From assembly GCA_014529385.2 (NCBI GenBank), contig CM043963.1, forward strand, positions 82,462,912 through 82,526,911: a stretch of 64,000 bases of DNA. Direction: 5' to 3'. Position numbers and translations under genes: made by a program. Shown piece by piece: positions 45,245 to 56,814 of the stretch; within the stretch, counting starts at the first letter, position 1, and each line of letters starts with the position of its first letter. The stretch is from Adiantum capillus-veneris (taxonomy: Eukaryota; Streptophyta; Polypodiopsida; Polypodiales; Pteridaceae). The notes beneath the pieces were generated by a model, which had not been told where the DNA came from, ran no database searches, and worked only from the letters and a program-made list of their open reading frames with translations.

Positions 45245-47926
45245 TTATGGGCCGAAGTAATCTACGGGTTGATGGCTGGCAAGGCGGTCTTTACGTGCAT
45301 GTAAAGCTTTCTCATATGTGGTCTTTCTTTCTTTGTCTGGAACTTGCAAGAATTGCATGATGACCCTGTTTTTGAGATCAATGGCTGAGTAGCCAACAAA
45401 TCTGGAGGTTAAGTTGCTTATCCACTGGCCCAAAAATCTTCGTTCACAAGTGAAGAACCCTGTGTAAAATGCTTCCTCAAACGCCAACATATTGCTAGAT
45501 GGCAAGAACATGCATCGGGCGTAGAAGCCATAAAGGACTTCTTCGGAAGGTTGGTCGCATAGATTGTAGCAAAGAACCTTATTGCCCTCAAGGAATGACA
45601 TCCACGGTGCTCCCGCTTGCTTTGGTTCGTGAAAAGCTTCAATGCATGTGAGTAGCATTTGGAAAATTTGGTAGAGCATAGTACATGAGAGATCAGGGAG
45701 ACTTTTAAAGAATGCCATGGCGTCCGTTAGGGTTTTCACCATGTATTCCTCTGTCGGTGTTCCCTGCTCTAGAGCTGAAAATCTTGGATAGTTGAGCCAT
45801 GTAGGCCGATTCTTAGCCATGTAGGCCACTTCTTGGTCATTGCTGCATGTGCTTGCCATGTCCTTATCCGTGGTACCCGACAAAAGGTCGGGTCTTTCTG
45901 AAGGACGGCATGTGCTCTTCTGAACAGAATCAAATATCGTGAATTCTTGTTCAGCCAGCTCTTTCTCCGCTTGGGGTGGACTTCCTCTGTGCCTTCTTCC
46001 TATATATCTTTGTATAATCTTTCTTTGACTTGTAAAAGCTCTACCTTAATCAAGGGATATGGCAATGATTGTTGATGCCATTGTGCGTTGATTTGGTTGG
46101 GACTGAGTTGAGTAACGTTGACAATCCATGGCTGCTTTCCATTCTTCATCTGTCTCCTGAGCCACCTGCTCCTTGAGTGCATCTTCTTCAGCTTTTGATA
46201 GCTGGACCATTGGCATTTGCTCAGCATCTGTTAGTGGTACCTAGAAATCTTCCTCTCCTCCTAGCCCTTCTACTGGTTGTGTTTCCATCTCAGCAAAAAA
46301 GACTGAGGGAATTTCAATACCTGGTTGCTCCGAGGTACCAGCTTCTTCTTGCGTCTTGGGATGTCCCTCTCGCAGCAACTGATTGACTCCCTTGAGCTCT
46401 GCTATCTCCTTGAGCTTTTCTTCTCTTTGTACCCGCATCAATGCAAGGTCTCTTCGTTGTGACTGCTCTAGCTTTAGTTTGAGTTCAAGATATTTGTTCT
46501 TCTTTTCCAATGCCTTGTATAATTCATCTGTACCTTTGATCGAGGCAACTGTGGGATTTTCTCTTATCTATCGCAAGAATGCTGCCTGATCATTGATCCT
46601 TTGCTCTAAATATTGCAGTGAAGCATTCGCTACATCGAGTTGCACTTGGATCTTTTGTATTGACATAGTTGTAGTTATGAGTTCATTGGTTACCTCTGTT
46701 AGTTGTTGGTCTTTTGTCTTACAGGCGTCTGATAACTTTGTCAGAAGTTCGCCCAGTTCCTCCATTTCCCTTTGCTACTTATTTCTGGCTAGCTGGTGTT
46801 GTTTAGCTTCAGCTTTGGATTTGTCTTTGCAGATTTGTGATGACATTCATTCTGTCCTCTTGCTCTCCTTCGAGAGCGTCAATAACCATCTCCAGCTCTC
46901 TAGCCTTAGCACTATGGCTAAGTGTTGATGTTCGCATTTTCTCAACCATCTCCTGCATCTGCTTGGCATATTCGTTTACTTGTAGAATAACCTCATCATT
47001 TGTCTGCCAGTCTTTAGGCTCTATAGGCTGTGTGGAAGTTTCAACCATTTCAGCTTGTAGATCTCTAGGTGGTTCCGTGGTAGTCACTTGCGGTTGCGGC
47101 GGGGTTTGTACCTCTCCTTGAGGCTGTGCGGATGCCTCGCTGCTTCGGTTGCTTGAGGCCCTGTGGTTGCCTCGGCCGTTTCCTGTTGGGTGGTGGTGGA
47201 TGGGGTGGCCTCTGCCTCTGTTGCTTTGGTTTGCTCAAAAGTGGTTGTTGTCGGTTGCTCAAAACCTGCTGCTTCCTGCGGTTCAGGCTCCTTCTCTTTG
47301 GTTTGCTCGCCCTCAGTGGGTCTAACTATTGGTGAAGGGGGAGGACTTGGCATCGGATGATCTACCTGTTCTGTAGTAGGTGAGGAAGGCTTCAAAGACA
47401 TCTCTTCTTGGTCGTGCTGTGTCTCACTATGTGCAGTAGCCTCCGCTTGAGCTTGTTGCTCTGCTACTTCGTCTCTTGCTCTCCTCTCAGCTTCTTGAGC
47501 TTCTTTTAACTTGAGGGCTTCTACCTCCGCGTACATGCGTTCCAAAAAAATTGAAGGGTCCTCTTCTTCTTTCCTTGCAGGGTTCTTAGTTCTAGGTCCC
47601 TTTATCTCTTTTGGAATCCACTTTTCCGGGTCCTCACGTGCAGCTTGGCGTCTTCTTTCGTAAGTGTGTTTCTCTCTTTCAAACCTCGCCTTTTTCTGCT
47701 GAGGTTCCTCTTGGTGTGCGGCCACTTCTTTTTTCTTCATCTCTTCTATTATGGCTGGCCTTTCCTTGTTGTCTGAGCTTTCGTTACTATGTGATTTGTG
47801 ATAGCTTTCTGCCGACTCTTCATCAGATTTGTAAACTCTCTTTGTCAAGCGGGTGGTTCTTGGAGATGGCTGTGCAGACACAATCCATGTGTTCTGATCT
47901 GGGACAGGCGGAAAATTGTATGCCAT
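45245..47926 (-). pseudogene. Large coiled-coil ORF with globular C-terminus, frameshifted
   Basis: Starts at the ATG at 47926 (MAYNFPPVPDQNTW). Residues 1-280 are Glu/Lys/Arg/Gln-rich with a basic-helical segment (EREKHTYERRRQAAREDPEK) and a Pro/Thr/Glu-rich region. After a shift near 47085 come Gln/Leu-heptad segments (47087-46241) predicted to be coiled coil. Another shift leads to the C-terminal frame 45883-45245 (NRPTWLNYPRFSALEQGTPT, then DQPSEEVLYGFYARCMFLPS and FLGQWISNLTSRFVGYSAID), which looks globular. No RT or Gag motif. It could be an accessory ORF of a plant gypsy element of the Ogre or Tat kind, or an unknown plant gene. Not identified. Confidence 0.45.
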
Positions 47927-50290
47927 GCTGATAGCATGGTATGCTATTCTTGTTAGTACCTCAGGTGTGCCCAGATATGTGATCTTACCCTTTTCTTGGT
48001 ACCCTTCAGCGTGGATAGCACATATTGAGCGTGATCAATCGGCTTCCTGGTTGTCGACTTCAACACTTATCTGAATGTAGTCGCAACTGCATGATTAGGT
48101 GTTGTGTACCTTGGCGGTCTTTTGGCTAGACGATGGAAGTGCTGATGATATAACCGTGTTGGTTCTTCCACTTGCTTCTGGATGAGGTCAGTAAAGGTTG
48201 TCGCAGCAGTCTCCTTGGTGAAGGTGCATGTTGTTTCCTGTCTCTAGCCCTCATTGTCATCCCCTCTGTTGGCAACTTCAAAGCCTCAGCCACAATTTCC
48301 TTTGTGATCACTACTTCGACTTTCTACCCTTGCTGTTCAGTAATTTGGGCTGATCCATCTTCCCTAATTGTAGACGAAAGCTCATAGGCTTTCTGGAAGT
48401 CTACACCACATGGTTCCTAGTCGTAGAAATCCCAAAGGTCGAGCAGATTTAGGCTTTCAGTCTCTGAAACAGTAGATATAAAGGGATTTTGAGATTTTGA
48501 GCTCCAAATTTATCAAACTTGGTCAGTGGGCTTGGGACATCATGTGCTTGGGTCCCATAAGGTCAAAGTTGCAATTTCCCCCCATCTTGGCAAAAAAGTA
48601 AATAATCATGATTATTATTAATTTTCATCAAAATGAACATTTTTTGAAGCAACTTGGTTCTAGGCATGATGTAGGCCCTATGTATGAGATATGGTGTGAT
48701 TTGGATCAAAAAATGTGACTGATAACTCAAAATTTGCATTGGAAGGACTTCTTTGCGTTTTTTGACAATTTTCCAAGTTATCATTGATCATTTCGGCTCA
48801 TACTTGAAATGTGGCATGTAATAGGTGTGTACAAGTGATAGGTGAGGTGAAGGTACCATTTTCAAGTCAAAAATTTGCAAAAGTAAATAATCGCGATTAT
48901 TTACAGCACAATCAACTTTTTTTGCTAAACTTGACAAATTTTGACCTAAACATATTCAATACACCTAAAACAAGTCCTGAATTGAATTTGGTAAAGTTTT
49001 GTCTTGTCGGCATCACTTCATGCTTTGTCGACTCTGAATTCACCGATTTTTGTGACTACATGGCCTGTGGGGTTGGTTAGTCACTTTTGAAGCTATGGAC
49101 TTGTCCGCTACATAGTCATGAAGCAACCCATCCAATTTTGGCCCATTTGGAGTCAGTTTGACTTCGTATGTCAAATTTAACGTTTTGTATCCTTCGAGTT
49201 GTTTCCTGCTTTTCGAGAGCTTGTCTTGATTGATTTTATGAAACCAACCATATATATTGTATATAGACCCAGTCTATAAGTTGTTTGTGGAGTCAGAATC
49301 CAATTCTGGCATCTGCCAAAAACCTAGCTTTTCTACTTGGGACCCCCCTCGACCCTTGCCGAATGGTCAACTGTTGATATAGAAGTGTTCTATTATATAG
49401 GGGCATGCTATCGTTCAAGTCTCGTCCGATTTGGTTGAGCTGAGAGGCCGCTATGGTCAATTTTTTATCATAGGACTTCATGCACTGTTCAGATTCTAGG
49501 GTGTTTTCTTGGGGTTTAGACTAGCTCCGGCCATACAGAATGGATCAATGATAAGTATAGAACTTACCCCTCATGTCTCGTGTGCGACAGTGCTGTAAAC
49601 GGACGACTGTGGACTCCAAAAAATGCGCGCGAAGAAGGTAGAAAGCTCTCTCTCCAAGGGCGTCAAGTAAAAATGAGGTGATTTTAGACTACCCTGGATA
49701 TCTATACTCGGACTTCTCAAACCATTTTTTCCCAAATTTCCCTACTAGTCCTATTAGGCCATGAATTCTATGTTAGACTCAAAAATTTTCCCAATCGGAT
49801 TACTGTATCTCATTCTGCAAGAATTCTGCAAAAGTAGGCCTTGGCCGCTTAATTTAAGCTTCTCGCTTCCGTCTGCCGATTTGAGTGAAATTTTTTGTGC
49901 ATGTGCGCTTTGTCCTTCTGATCATCAACGTATCTTCAATTTTTTCATCTAAGCTTATTTGCTATTTATTATTAATTTTTAACATGTTTATTGAGAAAAT
50001 CAAAGAAAATAACAAAATGCGCTAAAAAGCAAAGTGAAAATCCAATAATTAGAAAAATCCATTGAAAAACAAAGCTTTATTGTTTTTTGTTGGATTTCTT
50101 CATTTTTAAGTCCCAATATCAAAGAAAATGATGAAAAATAATTTAAAAAACACTATTTTTTAATGATTTTCTCATAGTTTATACACTATTTACACTCATT
50201 GGGGAGATGTTATCAGTGAAATTTTCCTTGTTGATGATTTGTAAGGGAATTATTAGGTAATTTTACAAAAAAATCACACGTTAATATGAA
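47927..50290. other. AT-rich non-coding region with palindromic repeat units
   Basis: Contains two copies of the palindrome seen upstream of G2 gag (48598-48617, degenerate; 48883-48904, perfect), 285 bp apart. On the minus strand a donor-like GGGGTAAGTTC lies at about 49570. By position after the G2 polypurine tract it should include the G2 3' LTR, but no LTR ends could be fixed. 49960-50280 is very A/T-rich. Short frames are unsupported. Confidence 0.5.
48883..48904. repeat. Perfect 22-bp palindrome GTAAATAATCG/CGATTATTTAC
   Basis: Identical on both strands. Core unit of the ~288-bp repeat found here and at 62.6-63.6 kb. Confidence 0.85.
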
Positions 50291-50310
50291 ACGTTTTCCT
50301 CCCTCTTCAA
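50291..50310 (-). other. Candidate G2 polypurine tract
   Basis: Minus strand TTGAAGAGGGAGGAAAACGT, about 190 bp after the last G2 ORF piece, in the position expected before a 3' LTR. Confidence 0.55.
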
Positions 50311-50500
50311 ACATTGCCCTTAATTACTTGGTTCCCTTCCACCCCTCCTAGATGGCGTACTTCGGGACGACTGTGTGCATGGGTTGAACAATCATGTTTA
50401 TGCATAGCCTTGGTTGGCTCTACCATGCTTTGAAGATCAATGCAGTTCAACCCATTATATTGTGCAAGAGTTGGGTCTTGAGTAATTAACTCAAGGATTT

Positions 50501-51100
50501 TTAATGTCGAGGTTTTCTTTTGGTGTCTTCCAAAGAGCAAATCTTGTAGCTTGTGTGCTCTTTGCTTGATTGCACTCTCAGGAGATGCTTTGATACACTG
50601 ATTTCCTGAGCTGTCGGTATCATTTGTGATTGTTGTCGAGCTTTTACCCGCCATTGGTATCTTGGTTTGTCTTGGTCAAAATGATGTGGTGGAGTCTTGT
50701 GAGACTTAACTCTCCATTGCTTGATTGGTTTTACAGTTTGCAAAAAAGATAAGAGCTCCTTTTTCTTCCAAATCCATTTTGTTTTAGGTTCCCTGCTCAG
50801 AGATGCTCTTCTTTGTGTTTTGAACCTTGGAACCGTCTTTGGTACAGTAGATGATGTTTTGGGCATCCAAATTTGAATTGGCTTGTCCTTAAGCTGTGCT
50901 TTTGGTACCCAAATTTGCTTGACTCCTCGCATGCTACTTGTAGCATTTGCTTTTCTATAGGATGGAGAAGATTGATTTCTTTGTGGTTTGCTCTGCTGGT
51001 AACCTCCTTTCCATTCCTCTTTGCTTGGTGCAATTGGAACAATGAGTTGTCCGCCTTTAGGTGATAGCTTGAGCTGATTGGTATTTACGTCCTCATCCAT
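50501..51100 (-). pseudogene. G2 W-x-x-K-repeat ORF
   Basis: 199 codons, very basic (Lys/Arg/Gln/Ser-rich). Five spaced motifs: IWVPK, IWMPK, WIWKKK, QWRVK and QWRVK, about 15-35 residues apart. The same kind of repeat (WVPK, WIPK) ends the G1 polyprotein, so this is a shared module of the two elements. There is no catalytic motif. A nucleic-acid or chromatin-contacting role is possible but unproven. The N-terminal MDEDVNTNQLKLSPKGGQ is the first Met, though the segment probably continues from the preceding frame. Confidence 0.7.
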
Positions 51101-51189
51101 GACATTCCAAGAATCATTGTTTCATTCATGTGTTCATCTAGTAAGCATACAAATTGATGAGGGCATGAACATCCATGTACTATCACATT

Positions 51190-51678
51190 TTAGCTGACTA
51201 CTCCCAATGTCGGTGTTGGGTTCTTGTTGCATCCTTTAATAGTCGCTATTGCTGTTGTCAAAGACTGACTTGTTGCTTTCTTGTACGTGGAATAACTTAC
51301 TACATTTACTAGAGCTCCTATATCAACCATTGCATTCGTGCTATGATTGTTCAATTGTACTTTGATGCGAAGGTGCATTCCATCTAACCATTCATCATCT
51401 GTTGACACTGCATCTTTTTGCAATTCCCATTTTCGGTCATCTGGTTCCAGAGTGTTGATGGGAATAGGTATTTGTTGATTTTTGAGAGCAGCTTTCCTTT
51501 TGAGTACTCGAAGCTGAGATTTCTCTTGGGCTTCATCAATAACCTGTTGTCGTTTTATCTTTCTTTGCTTTGCTACATGCATTCTTTCTAGCAATTGATT
51601 GGTTAGTGGCAGATTGTACTTCTTTAAATGACATCCACTAATCCAATTAGCCATTGGTTCACCATCTAGGGTAGACAA
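51190..51678 (-). pseudogene. G2 integrase tail fused to a second retropepsin-like domain
   Basis: One uninterrupted 162-codon frame. It begins STLDGEPMANWISGCHLKKY, the ending typical of plant gypsy integrases ('G..L...ING..LK.Y'). A basic linker follows, then LRIKVQLNNHSTNAMVDIGA and LVNVVSYSTYKKA: a retropepsin-like hydrophobic-D-x-G-A loop with flanking beta strands, here DIGA instead of D[ST]GA. A first protease already lies upstream of RT (56.1 kb). The Ile at the second position probably abolishes activity in this copy. Confidence 0.65.
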
Positions 51679-51893
51679 CTTAACTGCTCCCCTTGGAGAT
51701 ACATCTTTAATGATAAACGGTCCGTTTCCCTTTTTCTTAAACTTGGGAATGTGTTGCTTAAGGGAATAGACTAAAACTAAGTCTCCTTTCTTGAAGATTT
51801 TTGTAATTAGATGGGAATCAAAAAACTGTTTTTGTTTTTGCTTTTGTGCATAGATGTGAGCTACAGCAGTTAGCCTTTGCTCATCAAGCTTTT

Positions 51894-52480
51894 CTAAATC
51901 TTCAAGTCTCTCTGAAAATTCATGTCCAGTCCACTTGGATCCTTAGCCACCCTTAGTGTCGGCAATAGAAATTCTATTGGCAGTATGACATCAAGACCAT
52001 AAACAAGGTTAAAAGGTGTAGCATTTAAAGTTGTTTTGAATGAAACTCGATAAGCCCGTAGAGCAGCATGGAGATTCATTTCCCAATCTGTCCTTCCTAA
52101 ACTAACCACTTTAGTCAATACCGAGCTAAGAATTTTATTCATATGCTTAGCTTGTCCATTTTCTTGTGGGTGATATGGAGCCAATTTGTTATGGATGACC
52201 ATAAGTTCATTAAGCAAATACTCAATTACCTCATTGAGGAAATGAGTTCCCCTATCACTAACAATTTCTATTGGCAGTCCATATCTCGTGAACACATACT
52301 CATATAAGAATGCGGCTATGGTTCTGGCATCATTCTTTTGAGTTGCTTTAGCCTCAGTCAACTTGGTCAAATAGCCGTTGCTACAATGGTATATTGAGCT
52401 TGAGTTTTATAAGTAGGTGGTTGTATTGGCCCAACAAAGTCTATACCCCATTTTGCAAAAGCTCTAGTCCCCCATCATTG
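51894..52480 (-). pseudogene. G2 integrase catalytic core
   Basis: A frame near 52480-52390 supplies FAKWGIDFVGPIQPP (first catalytic Asp). The 158-codon frame 52370-51894 supplies YGLPIEIVSDRGTHFLNEVI (second Asp) and APYHPQENGQAKHMNKIL. At the third catalytic position plant gypsy elements have G-Q-[AV]-E; this copy has Lys, so integration should be lost. It then continues NLHAALRAYRVSFKTTLNAT and TPFNLVYGLDVILPIE, standard gypsy integrase text. Confidence 0.85.
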
Positions 52481-52943
52481 GTCTTAAGGGCATGCTATCT
52501 ACACCGGTTGGCATTTTTGCTCGTTGACATGCATCACACCTTTGAACATATTCATTGGCATCTGCAAAGAGTGTTGTCCACCATATGCCTGCCATTAGGA
52601 TTGCTCTTGCGGTGGTCTCACTAGAAAAGTGACCTCCAGCTGATCCAGCATGTGCTTGTTCTATAATGGGAATGTAGTCATCTTCATTTGCACAAAGACG
52701 CGTATGGTGATCCTTACCTCTCCGATACAATTGGTTTCCAATAAGAGCATAGTCTCTGGCTTCTGTTTCAATTACTCTTTGACGGCGTTTACTCATATCC
52801 TCAGGAAATGTTCGGCTTGATAAGTAAGTAACTAGATAGTTACTCCACTCAGGTATAGACAAAATTTGAAACAATGTACATGAGGTATGGGTGCTTGTTT
52901 TTGACATTGAGGAAAATTTTTCACCAAAAAAAACGAACATCAC
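52481..52943 (-). pseudogene. G2 integrase zinc-binding (H2C2) domain
   Basis: Frame 52943-52464 with QRVIETEARDYALIGNQLYR (the RNase H to integrase connection), then HAGSAGGHFSSETTARAIL and WWTTLFADANEYVQRCDACQ: a HX4-8H...CX2C zinc-binding module. It is followed by text that shifts frame into the core. Confidence 0.85.
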
Positions 52944-53276
52944 TCCTCATAGTTGGACAAAATACTCCAAGTCTCAAGATCCTTTGCATAGTTTGGTCTT
53001 TCGCAAAGTGAAATCCTACTATGGTAATATGTGCTTGACTTAGGTATTGTTTTTTTTCCTCAGGATTAATGCATAAAAGCAATATTCCATCTTGATTTCT
53101 TTTGTACAACTTTCCAGGTAGTAATTGATACATAGCCGATTGCTCAATTAATCTGATTATAATAAGAAGTGGTATTTGCGAATCCACTTGAACTATGGTC
53201 ATCAGTGATACCATGTTTTCCGACCATCGAGGTATCATTTCCACGGAGTACAGATATGCATCTTGTAGATCATTGT

Positions 53277-53564
53277 CTACTCCCTTAGGTGGTTCTCTTG
53301 AAACAATCCTTGACAAATGATTGCTCTTTGATGAGTGGCGCCCTTTTTCACAACCACAGTGAAATCAAATTCCAAAAGAATGATGAACCATCTCACTATT
53401 CTTCCAGTGTTGCATGGCTTGTTAACCAAATACAATAAGGCTTGGTGGTCCACAAAGAACACAAATTTGTTAGCTAATAGGTAATGTTTATACTTTTTCA
53501 CGGCATAGATCATTTCTACTCCTTCCCTTTCGGTGGTGGTATAGTTTTTCTCTGCCATATTCAA
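53277..53564 (-). pseudogene. G2 RNase H
   Basis: 95 codons: AEKNYTTTEREGVEMIYAVK and KYKHYLLANKFVFFVDHQAL, with YLVNKP and RIVRWFIILLEFDF. These are the RT-linked RNase H blocks of gypsy elements. The frame is disturbed before and after. 52921-53316 carries the spacer toward integrase, partly out of frame. Confidence 0.8.
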
Positions 53565-53794
53565 TTGTCGGCTAGCATAAGAAATAGGAAAATCAATTTT
53601 CCCATCTTCTGGTTAAGCTAGTATACACCCAATGGCAAAATTGGAAGCATCTACATGTATATGGAATATCTTATTCCAATCTGGTGCTTTCAATATCGGA
53701 GCTGAAGTGAGAGGTTGCTTAAGCTTCATGAAGGATTCTTCACACTCGTCACTCTATTCAAAGTGTGTAATCAAGCTATACATTGGTTTTGCAA

Positions 53795-54100
53795 TTATAG
53801 CATACATGTAAATGAATCGTATGTAATACCCACAATTTCCCATGAAGGCTTGAACCCCTTTGACTGTTGTCGATCTAGGCAACTCAACAATAACATGAAT
53901 TTTGTCCATATCAGTATAGCTATGCCATTTTTAGACACTATATGTCCAAGAATTTTTCCTTGTCTACCCATAAATGTGCGCTTTTTAGGATTTAGGCAAA
54001 TCCTATAAAGTTTATATTTTTTGAATACCTTTTTCAAGTGTTCAAAATGATCAGCTTGGATTGATGAATGTATGCATAGATCATCCATATATACTTCCAA
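53795..54100 (-). pseudogene. G2 RT palm, catalytic YMDD
   Basis: 101 codons beginning MEVYMDDLCIHSS, the catalytic YxDD box with both aspartates present. It is followed by HFEHLKKVFKKYKLYRICLN and KKRTFMGRQGKILGHIVSK, the conserved gypsy RT connection. The start Met is internal. Confidence 0.85.
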
Positions 54101-54679
54101 GAATTTTCAAAGATATTCTTTAAAAGCATGTTTCATCAATCTTTTAAAGGTGGGAGGAGCATTAGTTAACCCAAAAGGCATAACCCGATAGGCAAAAATT
54201 ACCCCATTCAGTTGCAAAGGTAGTTTTATGCTGATCTTTGGGATCAACCAAAAGTTGATTGTATCCCAAAAAGCCATCTACAAAAATCCATCTAAAAAGC
54301 TGTAAGCTTCTTTTCCTGCAACTCGTTCTAAAACATGCTCAGTGATTGGAAGAGAAAAATTGTCTCTAATGGTAGCTGCATTCACTTTCTTGAGATTGAC
54401 ACACACCCGTAATTTTCCATTTTTCTTGGATACTACCACAATTGGAGACACCCAATCTGTGTGTTCAATTTCATAAATGAATTTGGCTTCCTTTAGCTTC
54501 TCTATCTCTTCTTTGATCTTTCTGGCAAATGTCTCATTATATGTGTATGGCCTTTGTCTACTTGGTTTTACATCAACTCTTATGGGTATGGTATATTGAC
54601 AGATTTCTGGGTCAACACCCTTGAGATCCTTATAAGACCAAGCAAAGACATCTCGATACTCTTTTAGTAAGCTTAACAA
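54101..54679 (-). pseudogene. G2 RT fingers and palm, N-terminal part
   Basis: Frame 54679-54278: LLKEYRDVFAWSYKDLKGVD, YTIPIRVDVKPSRQRPY, EEIEKLKEAKFIYEIEHTDW, SPIVVVSKKNGKLRVCVNLK, and a D-G-F ending. These are gypsy RT blocks 1-3. Here VCVNLK replaces the usual VCVDYR, with Asn at the conserved Asp. 54277-54101 continues in other frames to the YMDD block. Confidence 0.85.
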
Positions 54680-54793
54680 AAGCTCTTCTTCTTCTTCCGA
54701 TAGGTCATTTGCAATGTAGGCAGGTCTAGGCTCTTCTCCTTGTTCGGCTAGATCTATCTTTTTTGCGTTTTCAGGTCCTTCGTAGGACTCGCC

Positions 54794-55285
54794 CTATTTT
54801 CGTAGTTCCCTGACAGGTTGTTCGACTATGATTTTGTGATCTTGGAGAGTATATTTCTTGTAATGGGATGGAACACTCACTACATCTTTACCTTCCTCCT
54901 CAGTGGTTTCCATTTCAGTTGTATATGTCTCCCTTAGAGCTTTTTTCAACTCTTGATATTTCTTTCTTCGTTCAACTCGTGTCATGGTTGAACCCTTGTT
55001 CTGGTTTATAGGTTTTGTTTGAGTTTCCTTTGTCATTTTTCTCAAAGTTTTTGATATTTCTTGCTCTTCATTTAAAGGATATCTACCAGTGATTTTGTCA
55101 TTGACACAATCATGTGCATCTATCTGCATTAGGAATTGTATTCTACTGGAGACTGATGGCATAGGTCTAGCTTTCAAGTTTCTTGTGTTTCTTTTTTGTC
55201 TATACCATTTCTGTCTTCTCGGTCTCTGGTTTGGAAAGTTAAAAAACTTTTCCTCCCCTCCTTTCATGAGTAGTTTAGCTCTCAC
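54794..55285 (-). pseudogene. G2 protease-RT linker, distal part
   Basis: 163 codons, strongly charged and helical (SKTLRKMTKETQTKPINQNK, then TYTTEMETTEEEGKDVVSV). No catalytic motif. Ends PVRELRK just before the RT reading. Confidence 0.55.
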
Positions 55286-55332
55286 ATGTTCTGTTTCCGA
55301 CCCCGAATCATCTAAGGTAGCTGAACGTTCTT

Positions 55333-55800
55333 CTAACTCATATGTGGCATCATAGTAGAGTCTGAAAAGACTTGTTGAGCTTTCATCAAGTCCTTGGATT
55401 TGTGAATTTCGTCTTCAGTATGAAGGGTTGAAATCATTTGTATGGGAATTATGTCATAGCCGTCCTCATTGCAAAATTGAGTAGGCATAGACACATTTAC
55501 ACATACATCCATTGTTGCTAAAATTTGAGTCCACTCAAATGGCTCAAACAAATGCTTCGAAAAGAGTTCGGGTATATAGGCTTCATCTGTCCAATCCCTT
55601 TGTGAGATACATTCTTCTCGTTTTAAGCTCCCGTTTTCTGAGGCTCCGCACATCCAAATAGGTGTGTCCTTGTTCAACCAAGATGGAAGCTTAGTTTCAG
55701 CCGAAGAGACTGAGTCGAATTCTTGTATGTGTGTTTTCATGACATCTCTATAAGTGTGATCTTTCAAATTAACCCTTGTTATTGATCCCACTTGCTTCAA
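55333..55800 (-). pseudogene. G2 protease-RT linker, proximal part shared with G1
   Basis: 155 codons including DEAYIPELFSKHLFEPFEW and TQILATMDVCVNVSMPT. The segment corresponds to the region just after the protease in G1 (DSPYMDVLPGMIESDNVDW, then LAATIDTWGN), showing that the two elements are related here. No catalytic role known. Confidence 0.6.
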
Positions 55801-56032
55801 GTACAGATAATTGTTTTCCCAATCCTGAATGAGTTATATTTGTCACATGAAGGGTCTTCCCAAGATGATTTTGTAATTGAGTTTCTTTCTATAGTCTACT
55901 ATAGCAAAAGTGTGTTGCTATTCAATCCCACAGGAATTAACTATCACTTTTTCAAGCAGTCCTAAGGGTCTTTCAATGTGTCCATCAGCCCAATTGCAAT
56001 TTCATTCGAGTTTGTCTAATGGCTAGTTGTCC

Positions 56033-56218
56033 CTAGGATTCCCATACTGCTTGCGTGGCTATGGTTATCCCTGCCCCACTATCCAGTATTGCCATGGTTT
56101 CTATATCATTATATCTCATTAGAAGGGTTGTGTTTCCTTCTTCCCCTTTGTATCCGACTTTGTTCATTGGAACATATCTAATCTCTTTGTTATCCATTTC
56201 GTGTTTCAATTTTCCCAA
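56033..56218 (-). pseudogene. G2 retropepsin (first protease)
   Basis: 61 codons: GNTTLLMRYNDIETMAILD followed by SGAGITIATQAVWES. The catalytic loop D-S-G-A is intact. G1 has the related ILDGGS loop and NCWETMG. The frame breaks soon after, and the distal half lies in other frames. Confidence 0.8.
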
Positions 56219-56295
56219 ATTTTTACGATTAGCCCTATTATTCTCACCTTCTCTAGAGTTTTCTGCATATCATTCTATAAATATGGTCTGATTTT

Positions 56296-56577
56296 TCACA
56301 GTTCTCCTAAAGTAAGAGTGCATTGGATGGGTGTAGACATGATTGAATGGATATTATCTACCTCTAGGGTCTGTTCCGCTCTCTTTATCTGCGTATTTTT
56401 ACACACTATGGATTCATCTTTGTTATCTCCCAAGTATGAGGGTAGTGTTTTCAAAGTCAATGGTTTAGACATTCTTGACGCTTCAGATCCGCAATCCCCA
56501 TACAAGGATTGTACATCCATGTCCATATTAGCAGGTAGGTTGTCTAACCAAACTTCCTCTATAGTAGCTGACTTCAA
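56296..56577 (-). pseudogene. G2 Gag-protease connection
   Basis: 93 codons with LPANMDMDVQSLYGDCGSEA and MSTPIQCTLTLGEL. Acidic linker before the protease; no domain recognised. Confidence 0.45.
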
Positions 56578-56814
56578 AGTTAGGCTCCCATTATTAATCT
56601 CTCTAACTTTTTTCCATAAGTGTCATGGCCAGTCTTCTTCTACGAATGGAATTCCGTCTAAGGCATCTTCGTTGTCCGGCACTATAAGTTATGGCTCTTT
56701 TGTTTCACGGTGGGGTTCTAAAACCACTTTGGATTTTTCTTTACTGGTTTCTACCACAAGCTCCTCAGGTTTTACCATACTCTTGAACTTGGTTTTTTGT
56801 TTTTCCAGTATCTC

